From: Aselliscus stoliczkanus
Lineage: Eukaryota; Chordata; Mammalia; Chiroptera; Hipposideridae
NCBI GenBank assembly: GCA_033961575.1
Contig: CM066736.1
Coordinates: 81,430,852-81,494,851, forward strand
Direction of reading: 5' to 3'
DNA: 64,000 nt
The translations under genes were made by a program, and so were the position numbers. The notes under the pieces were generated by a model. It did no database searches, had not been told where the DNA came from, and worked only from the letters and a program-made list of their open reading frames with translations. Shown here one piece after another: positions 24,675-35,875 of this stretch (the stretch's first letter is position 1; each line of letters starts with the position of its first letter).

Positions 24675-25522
24675 ATTCATTTTTTTCTCTTTATTAAATT
24701 TATTGGGGGCAACATTAGTAAAATTATAGGTTTCAAGTGTGCAATTCTATAATATATCAACTATATATTGCATTGTGTACTGACCACCCAGAGTCAGTTC
24801 TTCTATCACCACATATTTGACCCCCTTTTATCCTCTTCTACCATCCGTCCTTCCACTTTACCCTCTGGCCACCACTAAACTATTGCCTGTGTCTAAGAAT
24901 TTTTCGTTTGTTTCTTTGTCTTGTTCACTTGTCGCTTTCAGTTTTATATGACACATATGAGCAAAGACATATGGTTCTGGACTTTTTCTGCCTTATTTTA
25001 CTTAGCATAATAATCTAAAGATCCATCTACATTGTCACAAATGGCAGTATTTCATCTTTTCTTATGGCTGAGTAATATTCCATTGTATATATATGTAATG
25101 CATCTCCTTTATCCAAATAATCTGGTTGTCTTCATGTCTTGCCCACTGTGAATATAAGGGTACATGTATCGTTACAGATAAATGTTTTCAGATTTTTGGA
25201 TAGATACCCAGAAGAGGGATTACTGAGTTGTATGGTAATTCTATTCTTAATTTTTTGAAGAACCTCCATACTGTTTTCCACAGTGGCTGTACCAATTTAC
25301 ATTCCCACCTGCAGTGTATGAGCATTCTTTTTTTCCCACATCTTCTCCAACACGTTATTAGTTCTCCTGTTGATAATAGCCATTCTAACAGATGTGAGGT
25401 GGTATCTCATTGTGGTTTTGACATGTAATTCCTAACAGCTAATGAAGTTGAACATTTTTTTCATATATCTGTTGGTTGTTTTTTCGTTTTATTGGAAGAC
25501 ATGTCTGTTCAGATCCTCTGCC
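24675..25522 (-). mobile_element. L1 (element A), 3' part: 3'UTR and ORF2 C-terminal region
   Basis: Antisense L1: 3'UTR (gtttcaagtgtgcaattcta, ccaccactaaactattgcct), then the reverse complement of the ORF2 end (gctgagtaatattccattgt, gtggctgtaccaatttacat, gtgaggtggtatctcattgt). It stops at gatcctctgccaatt, where another element interrupts it, and resumes at 28487 with the contiguous ORF2 sequence. The reading frame is decayed. Confidence 0.85.
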
Positions 25523-25539
25523 AATTTTTTTTTTAATTC

Positions 25540-26140
25540 TAAGAATTTTTTTTAAAATTAGTTTCAGGTGTACAAAGCAATGTAATAGTTAGACATTTAA
25601 ACCCCTCATAAAATGATAACCCACCCCCCCAAGCTACTACCCCTCTGACATCTTATATAGCTGTTACAATGCCATCGACTGTCTTTCTATACTGTACTCC
25701 ACATCCTATGACTACATATACCTATGTATTATATATAAAACATTTAGTTATAGTTGACATTCAGTATTATTCTACTTCAGCTTCAGGTGTATAGCGCATT
25801 AGATACAGTCTATTGAAGTCATTCCCCTGATAAGTCCAGTGCCTATCTGACCCCGTACATGATCTTTACAACATTGTTGATTATATTTCCCATACTGTAT
25901 TAACCATCAATTTGTATTCCTTAATGCCTTCACCTTTTTCACCCTGCCCCCAACTCTATTCCCATCTATCACCTTGATAAACCTAGTACCTATCTGACAC
26001 CATACCTAGTTATTACAATATTTGTTGACTATATTCCTTAAACTGTACCCTACATCCCCATGGCTACTGTATAACAACCAATTTATACTTCTTGATCCCT
26101 TCCCCTTCTACCCATCCTTATGCCTCCTCCCATCTTGAAG
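25540..26140 (-). repeat. L1/HAL1 3'UTR with three diverged repeated modules
   Basis: On the minus strand three successive segments each carry a variant of 'tacagt(a)t..ggaatatagtca..', 'attgtaa..', 'gtcagataggtactag' and '..tatca': about 26110-25970, about 25925-25800 and about 25720-25610. This looks like ancient tandem triplication of a 3'UTR unit. Confidence 0.6.
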
Positions 26141-26149
26141 AAGTGCCTC

Positions 26150-27035
26150 TCAGAGTCCTTGTAATACTAGTTTGTTGGTGATGAACTCCTTTAGCTTTTT
26201 CTTGTCTGGGAAAGTCCTTATCTGTCCTTCAATTCTAAATGACAGGCTTGCTGGGTACAGCAATCCTGGTTGTATGCTGTTGCTTTTCATCACTAGAAAT
26301 ATTTCCTGCCACTCCCTTCTTGCCTGAAAAATTTCTGTTGAGAAATCAGCTAACAGTCTTATGGGGGCTCCCTTATAGGTAACTAACTGCTTTTGTCGTA
26401 TTGTTTTTAAGGTTCTCTCTTTGTATGTAGCCTTTGCCATTTTAATTATGATGTATTTTGGTATTGGCCTCTTGGGCTTATCTTATTTGGGACTCCCTGC
26501 CCTTCCTGGGCTTGTATGTCCATTTCCTTCACCAAGTTAGGGAAGTTTTCTGTCATTATTTCTTTAAATAGGTTTTAAATTCCTTTCTCTCTCTCTCTTC
26601 TCTTTCTGGTATCCCTATAATGTGAATGTTGGTACACTTGATATTGTCCCAGAGGCCCCTTAAACTCTCCTCAATTTTTTTGGATTATTTTTAATTTTTG
26701 CTGTTCTGGTTGGGTGTTTTCTGCTACTTTATCGTCTACATCACTGATTAGATCCTCTGCTTCATCTAATCTACTGTTGATTCACTATAATATATTCTAC
26801 TTTTCCATTATTGTATCCTTTATTTCTTACTTTTTTTTTCTTTTTTTATGGTTTTCATCTCCATTTTTATGCTTGCTATCTCTCTGTTGAAGTTTTCCCT
26901 GAGATCACTGAGCATTCTTATAACCAGTGTTTGGAACTCTGCATCTGATAGATTGCTTATCTCCATTTTGCTTAGTTCTTTTTCTGGAGCTTTGTTCTGT
27001 TCTTTTATTTGGGACATGTTTCTTTGTCTCCCCAT
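26150..27035 (-). pseudogene. Decayed L1 ORF1 (nucleic-acid-binding protein)
   Basis: L1 ORF1p is the RNA-binding chaperone of the L1 particle. Starting at 27035 the frame gives a typical ORF1 amino end (KEQNKAPEKEL, ISNLSDAEFQTLVIRML). The middle (26450-26815) can be read in shifted frames as coiled-coil-like EAEDLISD and the RRM-like stretches NIHIIGIPE and MTENFPNLVKEMDIQAQE. The end (26440-26150) keeps the C-terminal domain with TYKGAPIRLLADFSTE, ARREWQEIF and RIEGQIRTFPDKKKLKEF. Length of about 295 codons is close to the family norm (about 300-340). At least one frame change and stops in the centre make it non-functional. Confidence 0.85.
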
Positions 27036-28480
27036 TGTGGCTGCCTCCCTGTGTTTGTTTCTATGTATTAGGTAGGGCTGCTATGTCTTCCAGTCTTAGT
27101 AGAGTTGCTTTGTGTAGTAGGCGTGCTGTGGGGTTCAGTGGCACAGTTTCTCTGGTCACCTGAGCCACATTCTCTAGGTATGTCCCTTCTGTGTGTTGTG
27201 TGTGCCCTCCTCTTGTAGTTGAGCCTTGGTTTATAATTACACATCAGTGGGAGGGACTGACCCTTGGGCTCACTGGTTGTGAGGACTGGCCTTGACTACA
27301 GGAAGAGTTGTTGTGCAGGAGGTGACCCTACAAAGCAGTATTTGCCTCAGCAGGACTCTGGTGCCTGCCCAATACACCCCTTGGGTGCACCGTACTTGGA
27401 GGCAGATAGGTGATGCTTCATCTCATTTTGAAGCTGGCCACTGGGGGCACCACACCCAGAACCACCTTGGAGGAGATCTGCTGTAGGTGTACTTCAGCCA
27501 CAGCCTGTGCCCCACCTTGGGCCACCCAGCGGGACCCAGAAAGAAATCCACAGATGGCTGCCACCTGTACTGTCCTTGGAAGCACCATGAAAGGCCACAC
27601 CATGAACCAAGGCTGGCTGCCGCTAGTGCTGGCTTAGGGCTGCTCAGAGGCACAGGACATGCTCAAGCCAGATGCTGCTTGTCTGGGTTCTGTGAATCTT
27701 TGAGAAATGCTAGGAAAGTCTGCAGCTTGAGCCAAGGCAGGCTGTCTTTATGAAAAAAAAACAAAACAAAAAAACACTGAGAGTAGCCTGGGTGTGCCCT
27801 AAAGTTGGGCAGGGCTGGGTCTCTAATTGCCAGGATGTGGTGAACAAATGGTGGAGACTCAGATATGGTAGCCACCTGTGCCTGCATGAGCAGAAGGGGG
27901 AGCAAAGACACAATGACCTCCACCAGCTCCTCCATCCTGGAAAAAGCTGCTTCACCAGCCCCTGTCCCAAGGCAACTCAATTCCCCAGCATTTGTCCCTG
28001 CCTCCTTTGCAGCTGCTTCCCCAGTGCTGGAGCTCATAGCAAGTGATTCCATTTATGGGTAAGCCTGCATGCAGTCCCTTTAAGAGGAGTGCTTGTGAGT
28101 GCAGCTGCCCTCAGTCTCACTCAGTCACAATCTCTGTTGGTTTTCACAACCAGAAATTATGGGGGCCTCTATCCTTGGCACAGGAACCCTGGGTTGGGGT
28201 CGGGCTGGTATCTCTCGCTCCTTTAGGGGGTGGGAGGAACCACCCAGCCGAAATAGCCCTCTGATCTTTAATGGTCACACATGGGTGTGGGACTAGCCTG
28301 TTCTGCATCTCTGCCCTTCCTACCATTTTGGAGGTGGTTTCTTCTGCATGTCCTTAGTTGAAAGGCTTCAGTTCAGCTTGACTTCAGGCATTTCTCAATA
28401 ATAGTTGTTTGTAGAGTGTTTGTAGTTTTGATGTGGTTGTGAGAGAAGATAAACACAGCGTTTATCTAGTGTGCCATCAT
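27036..28480 (-). repeat. L1/HAL1 5'UTR
   Basis: About 1.45 kb immediately upstream of the ORF1 start, richer in G+C than its surroundings and related to the block at 61919-62830 (shared gaggctggctgccactagtg-like and gactcagatatggt-like segments). L1 5'UTRs carry an internal Pol II promoter, so this is a potential, probably eroded, promoter. The short overlapping frames in both directions here are incidental. Confidence 0.7.
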
Positions 28481-28486
28481 GGTTGT

Positions 28487-29275
28487 ATCCCTCTACCCAT
28501 TTTTTAATTGGATTTTTATTATTATTATTATTGTTGAGTTGTATGAGTTCTTCATATATTTTGGATATTATCCCCTTATCAAATATATTATTTACAAATA
28601 TCTTCTCCTTTTGGGTGGTTGCTTCTGTTTTGTTGATGATTTCTTTTTTGTGCAGAAGCTTTCTAGTTTGATAGCGTCCCATTCATTTATTTTAGCTTTT
28701 ACTTCCCTTGCCTTTGAGGTCAAACTCATAAAATCCTCTCTAAACTCAAGATCTATAAGTTTAGGACCTATGCTTTCTTCTATGAATTTTATTGTTTCAG
28801 GTCTTATGTTTAGGTCTTTGATCTATTTTGAATTAATTTTGAGGTATGATGGCAGATAGCACTCGAGTTTCATTCTTTTCCACATGGCTTTCCAGTTTTC
28901 TCAGCACTCTTTACTGAAGAGATTTTCTTTTCTCCATTTACATGTTTGTCTCCTTTGTTGAAAATCAACTGCATGTATACAGGTTTATTTCTAGGTTCTC
29001 AATTCTATTCCATTGGTCTTTGTTTCAGTTTTTCTGGCAATACCATGATGTTTTGATTATTATCATTTCATAGTATAAATTGAAGTCAGGGAGTATGATA
29101 CCTCCTGCATTGTTCTTTTTTCTTAGGATTGCTTTGGCTATTAGGACATTTTGTGATTCCATACAAATCTGATTTTTTTTGTTTGTTTTAAGCCTTTAAA
29201 AAGTGCCATTGTGATTTTGATGGGGATTGCATTAAATCTGTACATTGCTTTGGATAATATGGCCATTTTAACTGT
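28487..29275 (-). mobile_element. L1 (element A), 5' continuation: ORF2 region
   Basis: Antisense ORF2: ttgttgagttgtatgagttc, tattatccccttatcaaata, caggtcttatgtttaggtct, ctattccattggtctttgtt, attgctttggctattaggac. It continues the interrupted sequence at 25522 and stops near 29275 where a further L1 derivative begins. Confidence 0.85.
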
Positions 29276-29279
29276 TTTT

Positions 29280-29690
29280 CTTTTTTAATTAAAGTTTAGT
29301 GGAGTAAGAATAGTTAGTAAAGTTACATAGTTTTAGGTGTACAATTCTATAATATATCATCTATGTACCACATTATGTGTTTATGACCCAGAGTCAGTTC
29401 TCCTTCCATCACCATATATTTGATCCCATTTACCCTCATCTACCACCCCCCTCCACCTCTTACCCTTTTGTAACCACTAAACTATTGTTGTGTCTATGAG
29501 CATTTGTTTCTTTGTTTGACTTGTTCTTTTGTTGTTTTTGTTTTTATATCCCACATATCAATAAAATCATATGGTTCTCAACTTTTTCTGTCTGACTTAT
29601 TTCACGTAGCATAATAATCTCAAATTTCATCTATGTTGTCACAAATGACACTATTTTGCCTTTTCTTATGGCAGAATAGTATTCCAGGCA
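29280..29690 (-). mobile_element. L1 derivative B, 3'UTR and short ORF2 tail
   Basis: The same 3' terminus as element A (ttagtaaagttacatagttt, ccactaaactattgttgtgt), reaching ORF2 only as far as gcagaatagtattcca. Confidence 0.8.
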
Positions 29691-30585
29691 TTGCTTCTAT
29701 GACCACATTGACTTGGGCTCAGGACACCACCCCCATGGGAGGATGTGGTGGGCAGTGGGCGTCTGAGACCTGAAATCCCAGTACTGCCCCTGTAGCTACA
29801 TGCAGAGTTATGCACCTCAGCAGCCCTGGGTGCTCTCGCTGAGATCAGCCATGAAAGGTGGAGGTAGGGTGGGCTGGGAGAAGCAGCTGGTGTGTTTGTG
29901 GCTTTGTTCTCCTCCAAGTAATGGTGACTGCCAGAACACCTCTGCCTTGTCCCTGTATCTTCTTCTTTGCTGCTGAGATTAGCCAAAGTTTGTGTCTGCT
30001 TCTCAGGAACTGTCTCTCCAGTTCGCAGGGCTGTAGATATTCTGCTCTTTAATCCAACACTGCTCCAGTTTTTTTTTTTTTTCCCTTTCTTTCTTTTCTT
30101 TCTTTTTTTTGGGGGGGCACGGGGGGTGGTGAGCTCTTGGAGGGTGGGGAGAGGATGCCAGGCTCCGTGGCTCTGTGTTCTGCCCGGCAGTGAGGGCTGT
30201 TAGACCACAGTTGTAACCCTTTTGTATTCAGTCTTTGCATGAAGGTCTCTGCCCCTACTGCTGAGTTCAGCTGTGTTATATGCTGATCCCTCAGGCAGAA
30301 ATGCTCTGGACCACAGAAAGTGCACCTGCGGTCTCAATCCTCCCCTCTCCCAGGGCCACAGTGATCTCTTGGCTGCATGGGGGCACCTGCTTCTTCACTT
30401 CCCCCCACTTCCTCCCCTGTTCACCCTAATATTTTCACCTTCAGATGTTTTGATGTGTGTATCTCTAAGATCTTTTTGTGTTTTGTAGGTGATCCTTTGT
30501 TGAATTATAGCAGTTCAACTGGTAACTTCAAGAAGAGTGATCAAAGGGGATCCCTCTTACTTCCACGTTTCTGATGTCATAATTT
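29691..30585 (-). repeat. L1 derivative B, 5'UTR-like block
   Basis: A GC-rich block joined directly to the truncated ORF2 tail. It contains cccatgggaggatgtggtgg, a poly-T/G-rich stretch (30069-30128) and an end reading gaagtaagagggatcccctt on the minus strand, like an L1 5' end. ORF1 and nearly all of ORF2 are missing. Less certain than the HAL1-like copy because no coding landmark is present. Confidence 0.5.
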
Positions 30586-30589
30586 TTTA

Positions 30590-31590
30590 TTTAAATCAGG
30601 ACTTACCCTAATGAACTAAAGAAAATTTTTAAAATATAGATTGTTTTTCTCTTGGATTTTTGTTTTCTTTTTGACAATTATCATTATAGATGTTTGAAAA
30701 CAATGGATTTGAAAAGACTGATCATTTATTCTTCTTGCTAGCATTAGGTGTAAATTTACCTTATTAATTTACTTTATTTATTACACCAAATGACATGTAG
30801 TCATTGTGTACAGGTTTCAAAAAAGATGATGAGGACAAAATATTATTGAACAGTAGCATTTTATTGTAAAGTGACTAAATAAAATTATTAGGGACTGAAA
30901 ACTCCTTGTGGCAGGGCTGCTACATTAAAAATGGATGGTTTATCTCTCATTACATGAGGATATTTTCCTACATTATAATGTTAATTTAACCTTGTAATAT
31001 AGTTATTCCATTCTATAAATATATTATTAGTTTGATCGATTTGGTTGAGTTCTTGGTCTTAACTTTGCATACTAAATTCTATTTAAGTTTCATGGTGAAC
31101 TCTTACTATGGAATAATTAGAACAATAAGGCACAAATGCCCAAGGTACATGAGAGATTTTGAGAAGTAATTTCCTGTAAGGGCTACCAATATAACTTAAA
31201 CACTTGTGGAATTTCTATGATGCCTATAATAAAAGGACTGCATCATCATTGAATTTTGTAACTAGAAAGACCGAGTAAAGCTTCCTGTTTTCAATTATCT
31301 TAGCTAACTCATATTTGCAAGTAATTATTGAATGACTAAATTATAATAATCTATTTTCTGAAAACTATGAACAATATAAATGTATAGGTGAATCTTTATC
31401 TCTTCTTCAAAATGTTTTAACTTAATAAAATGGAACATCTCTCTAGGCATTTGGGGAAAACAGAGGACAATGTGTATGTAATCTGGTGCTAGAATTTTAT
31501 ATCAATGGTGATACTGATTTTTGAAACAGTAGTGGGATGCAATAGGTGAGGCTAACTTCAAAGATAATAACATTAGAGATGGTATAAGAT
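30590..31590. other. Non-coding sequence, no recognised element
   Basis: Strongly AT-rich unique-looking sequence with no long open frame or family match. Confidence 0.45.
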
Positions 31591-31594
31591 ATAA

Positions 31595-32115
31595 GGGTCT
31601 CACAATTAAGTTTGTGAGCTCATCCTAGAAAAAGTGCTACATACTTCATTTGTGCATATCACTATGGTCACCTTCAAAGTACTTCCCTTGGGAAGCTATG
31701 CACTGACACCAGCAACTAGTCCACCCTTCAAAGCAATTTTGTAACTCTTTTTCTGGAATGGCCATCAGAGCTGTCATGTTATCATCCTTAATTGTCATCA
31801 AAATGTCTTCTTTTCAATATTTCCTTTATCTTTGGGTAAAAAAAGAAGTCATTGGGTGAGTAGGGAGGGTATTCCAATACAGTTATTTGTTTACTGGCTA
31901 AAAACTCCCTCACAGACAGTGCCAGGTGAGTTGGTGCATTGTCGTGATGCAAGAGCTACGAATTGTTGGCAAAAGTTCAGGTCCTCTAACTTTTTCATGC
32001 AGTCTTTTCAGCACTTGCAAATAGTAAACTTGGTTAACTGTTTGTCCAGTTGGTACAAATTCATAATGAATAATCCCTCTGATATCAAAAAAAAAGGTTA
32101 GCAACATCGTTGCAA
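31595..32115 (-). mobile_element. Deletion-derivative mariner, copy 2 (truncated transposase)
   Basis: The left terminus gggtctcacaattaagtttg matches the copy at 19699. The minus strand (31910-32107) encodes DIRGIIHYEFVPTGQTVNQV and YYLQVLKRLHEK, then decays. Transposase homology ends at the same point as in copy 1 (gttagcaacatcgttgcaac at 32098). The expected right terminus is not clear; sequence after ttctcaaatgt does not match. Confidence 0.8.
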
Positions 32116-32119
32116 CAAG

Positions 32120-32985
32120 TTCTCAAATGTAAAATGCCAGATATCATATGTGGGAATATATAAGAGAAAAGGGCCCTCCACACATTGGCATAGTATAAAC
32201 AGGAACAAGTAGTCAAGAAATAACATGTCAGATACCAATATTATAAGGGGACTTCATTTTATATCATAAGCTTCATTTCAGACTGTGTTGAATGAGGCTT
32301 AAGTCATTATTGCTTTTGTTAACTTTCACCAATAGATATTTTGTCCAGAAGATATCATTCACATCACCAATTGGTCACTAAGATTTATATTATAGTTCCT
32401 TGAGGGTCTATGGAGATATCCTTATTTCTTCTCTCTCCTAACCCCAAACATACTATGGTCATATAATAGGTATTCAACAAAAATTCATTCAACAAAGTGG
32501 AAATGATCATGCTTGCTTGAAAATTGTCTACAAAGTTAAGTGTGTACAATTTTATTAAGCTAAATAGCTCACTTGTCTCAAAAGATCCATTTATATCTGA
32601 AGTCATAGACGTGTTTGGTAGGTTTTGACTGTTGGTGGTTTTATGTTTTATTGAAAGCATTTAACTATTTTTCAGCAAGGTAAACATACAAGAAGTTTAA
32701 AAGAAGTAGTCTTTTAGATAGCTTGGTAGCTATGTTTGACAGTATAAATTGATTCTCTTCCTTATCTTATAAAGGCAGAAAAACGCTGAGAATGAGTGAA
32801 GAAAATTGGACTTCTGAAATGATAAAATATTCAATAGCTCTACTGGAACAAAATCTCGTTTTTCATAACTTTATTTCTAACCAAATTTGTGTTATGTACG
32901 TGTGTGTGGGACAGCCAAAACTACTGCATAGAAAACACTTAAGTTTCCTATTTTGTTGTAAAACATAACAAAAACAATAACAATA
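32120..32985. other. Non-coding sequence, no recognised element
   Basis: Unique AT-rich sequence, nothing assigned. Confidence 0.4.
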
Positions 32986-32989
32986 TAAT

Positions 32990-33230
32990 AACTACAACCA
33001 TTAAGTGTGTTTCTACAATGTGCCTACTTTATCTAAGTGTTTTGCCTGTTACCTTGGTTTTCCTTGCAATGACCCCATTTTATACATAATGAAAGTAAGG
33101 TTGAGGAAGGTCAACAAATGCCAAAGGTTCTCAGCAAGTAAATAACAGTGCCTACTTCAAATCCCAAATCAGACTTTAAGTCAGCCCTTTTCGATCTGAA
33201 AGCTCATGCTCATTCCCTATATCAGTATTT
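32990..33230 (-). repeat. MIR relic
   Basis: tgtgcctactttatctaagt, gcaatgaccccattttatac, aggttctcagcaagtaaata, aatcccaaatcagactttaa fit reverse-complement MIR. Confidence 0.55.
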
Positions 33231-33297
33231 CCATGCCTTTAATTATTTGATTATTATATGAATGACTTTTACCATATCTGAATATCACCTGAACTAT

Positions 33298-33620
33298 GTT
33301 TTTATTGTGGTAAAATATGCATAACATAGAATTTATCATATTAACCATTTTAAAATATTCAATTGAGTTGCCTTAAAAACATTCACATTGTTGTACAGCC
33401 ATCACCACCACCCATCTCCAGAGTGTTCTCATCATTTCAAACTGAAACTTAGTACCCATTAAACAGTACCCATTAGCTGCCTGCTCCCCACCATTACCCC
33501 TTATTCTGGCCCCTGGGGACCACTATTCCACTTTCTGTCTATATGTGGAATCATACAATATGATTTGTCCTTTTGTGTCTGGCTTATTTCATTTGATGTT
33601 TTCAAGGTTTATTCTTTTTT
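33298..33620 (-). mobile_element. Old L1 3'-end fragment
   Basis: ttattgtggtaaaatatgca, taaccattttaaaatattca, acattgttgtacagccatca, ccctggggaccactattcca, cttttgtgtctggcttattt form the antisense terminus of an older L1M subfamily. Confidence 0.7.
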
Positions 33621-33624
33621 CTCT

Positions 33625-33960
33625 TAGCTTTATTAAGGCATAATTAACAAGTTAAAAAGTGCATACATTTAAAGTCTACCACCTAATAGCCTAATCTAGG
33701 TTCACATTATGAAATATTCACACAAGCCAGCCAATCAACTTAGGTTGAATAATGTTACACTGGACATATACTGCATTTTGTTTATCTGTTTATCCATTGA
33801 AGAGCTTTCGGGTTATTACTAACTTTTGGCTATTCTTCTAATGCTACTATAAACATGGTTTTACAAATACCTGTTCAGGTCCCTGAATTCAGTTATTTTG
33901 GGTATATACCCAGATGTGTAATTGCTTGATCATATGGTAAATGGGACTCATATTATTTAC
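33625..33960 (-). mobile_element. Old L1 3'-end fragment (second)
   Basis: cttagctttattaaggcata starts a second antisense end. It runs to tttatccattgaagagcttt, cttttggctattcttctaat and tgggtatatacccagatgtg, the usual ORF2 C-terminal region. Confidence 0.65.
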
Positions 33961-33999
33961 TTAATGTATTTGTACAGATCATTTTAAATTAAATAGGTC

Positions 34000-35750
34000 A
34001 TTTTAAAAGGAAACTTTATTGTCACTGATATAGTCAGAATACACTTGGTTAAGCTGCAATGATAAACAATCTCCACAATACAATTTTATATGTTACTCAT
34101 TCTAGATAGCCCATGGGGATCAGTGGGGTGAGACAGAGTTTTGCTCTATACATTTTTGCTCTGTATAATTCAATGACCCAGGTAGGCCAAGGCTTTATCA
34201 GTCTTATCAGGAGAACTAAGAGAACCTCTCCATTTCTGTGGCAAGAAAAGAAACACCAGGAAGTCTCAAAAAGGCAATGATATGCTTTAGCCCGAAAATG
34301 ACTAAATAATTTCCACTCTCAGCTCATTGGCCAGCAATTGTCATATGACCCGAAACAATTACAAAGAGTAGTAGGGGTGGGGTGGGGGGATAAAGTCTTT
34401 CTATATATCCAGTAGAGGAGAAGAAAGACAGATGGGAGTGTGCACTATATGTTTGTATCAAAATGAGAAACTGTAGACTTTCTTTATAGATTATAATAAA
34501 AAATGGTTATATAACTATTGAAAATATTTTTTACTGCCCCAAATCATTTCTGCTATTACCAGATGTCTGCAGGCTGCTGTTAGTGAAATATAATATCACC
34601 CTTATGCTCAAGAAAAGAAGTCCACTCAATAAAGATAACTTTTTATTCTGGTTACCTCAAACTATATTTTGAGATAATATTTTCAACAAGTAATAAATGA
34701 ATAAATACAATTTGGATGAAGAGGAAATATTGTCGAGAAGAACATGTTTCATTTGCTTATCGATTTACACAAATATTTATTGGTTTTTAAATACTCTAGG
34801 CACCTGGGAATCTAATAGTGACCAAGATAGAGATGGGACATACTTTGAAGATACCTAACTGCTTAGAAACACAGACATTAAAGTGAGAAATAGCATATGC
34901 AATAATTATGATTAAGGCAATTTTGGAGCATACAACTAGGTGTTAACTAAAGTCACATGAGTTAAATTAAAGAAAGGTTTGTATGTGGGTGTAAAATTAA
35001 ATTAATAAAAATATGTAGGAATCAGGAATATGGAGAAATTATTTTAGGTAGAGGAAACATCATGTTGAAATTTCTGAGAGCAGGAAAAACAAGAGAAATA
35101 CAAAATATTTAGCAAATTGAATCATTCTGAGTATATAGAACAAGAAAGTATACGTAATAGAGATGCACTGTGCAATACATGCTCAGAGCAATGAGCAGAA
35201 ATGCATCCGATTATGTAAGGTAGGGTTTTTTTGTGCCCATTCTGTGAATGATTACATCGAGTCCAAGGTTATACATGTATCAGAGCCTGCAATTGAACCC
35301 AGTCTTTATTACTCTGTTGGCAATGCTTTTTCCAACTCCACAGTTGTCTTCTAAAGTGAATATCATAACAGAGCCTGTTTTCATTTGAGGAAGATTATAA
35401 GAAAGTAAAATCTAGTTTATATAAGTTAGCGATTGTGAAAGGTTGGGGGAAAACTTTCAAAAAATCTCATACAACAAAGTATGAATTGAATATTGCCAAA
35501 CAATTATAAGAATTTAAAATATTTCCATTCTGATAATTGTGAAGAAGATAGTTAAAGCAATGAGGTAGTTGATTATTTCCAGTTGGCAGGTTCTGTGGTG
35601 CTGGTGGTGGCGTTTTGCTGTTTTGACCACTCAAACCCTGACATTTTAAACACTGAGGAGAATGTAAGTTGGCAGTCTTTTTGGTTTGCATGTTTCAAGA
35701 GTTATATAGTTTATCTCACTCATTTACCAAGTAATTTGTTTCCCAAAATT
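34000..35750. other. Non-coding sequence; ancient relic near 34770-35000
   Basis: Mostly unique. The segment at about 34770-35000 (aatatttattggtttttaaa, aatctaatagtgaccaagat) resembles the unassigned ancient repeat at 22140. Confidence 0.35.
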
Positions 35751-35789
35751 TAATCTAAATAATTAGATATGTACACACAAAAATGTAGA

Positions 35790-35875
35790 TCATATATATG
35801 CATATAGATACAGATATAGATGTAGATAAATACAGATATCTATATCTATATCTGTATAAATATCTATAGATACAT
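35790..35875. repeat. (GATA)-rich degenerate repeat with inverted repeat
   Basis: gatata/tagata units. The arms tacagatatagat (35809-35821) and atctatatctgta (35844-35856) are perfect reverse complements around a 22-nt spacer. Confidence 0.85.

Larger units (their letters stand above)
25523..28486 (-). mobile_element. Half-L1 (HAL1-like) element: 5'UTR-ORF1-3'UTR without ORF2
   Basis: On the minus strand the order is: 5' end near 28480 (ccatgatggcacactagata), a long GC-richer 5'UTR to 27036, ORF1 from 27035 to 26150, then directly an L1-type 3'UTR (26140-25540) ending in the A-rich end. No ORF2 sequence (normally about 3.8 kb) lies between ORF1 and 3'UTR. It splits L1 element A. The flanks atcctctgccaattttt (about 25514) and atccctctacccattttt (about 28477) look like a diverged target-site duplication. 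The architecture matches the published HAL1 (half-L1) class. Alternatively it is a one-off internal deletion of a full L1. Confidence 0.75.

Noticed and set aside
27292..28326. Dense overlapping frames suggestive of an exon cluster
   Set aside because: They fall in the L1/HAL1 5'UTR, which is GC-richer and therefore stop-poor in all frames.
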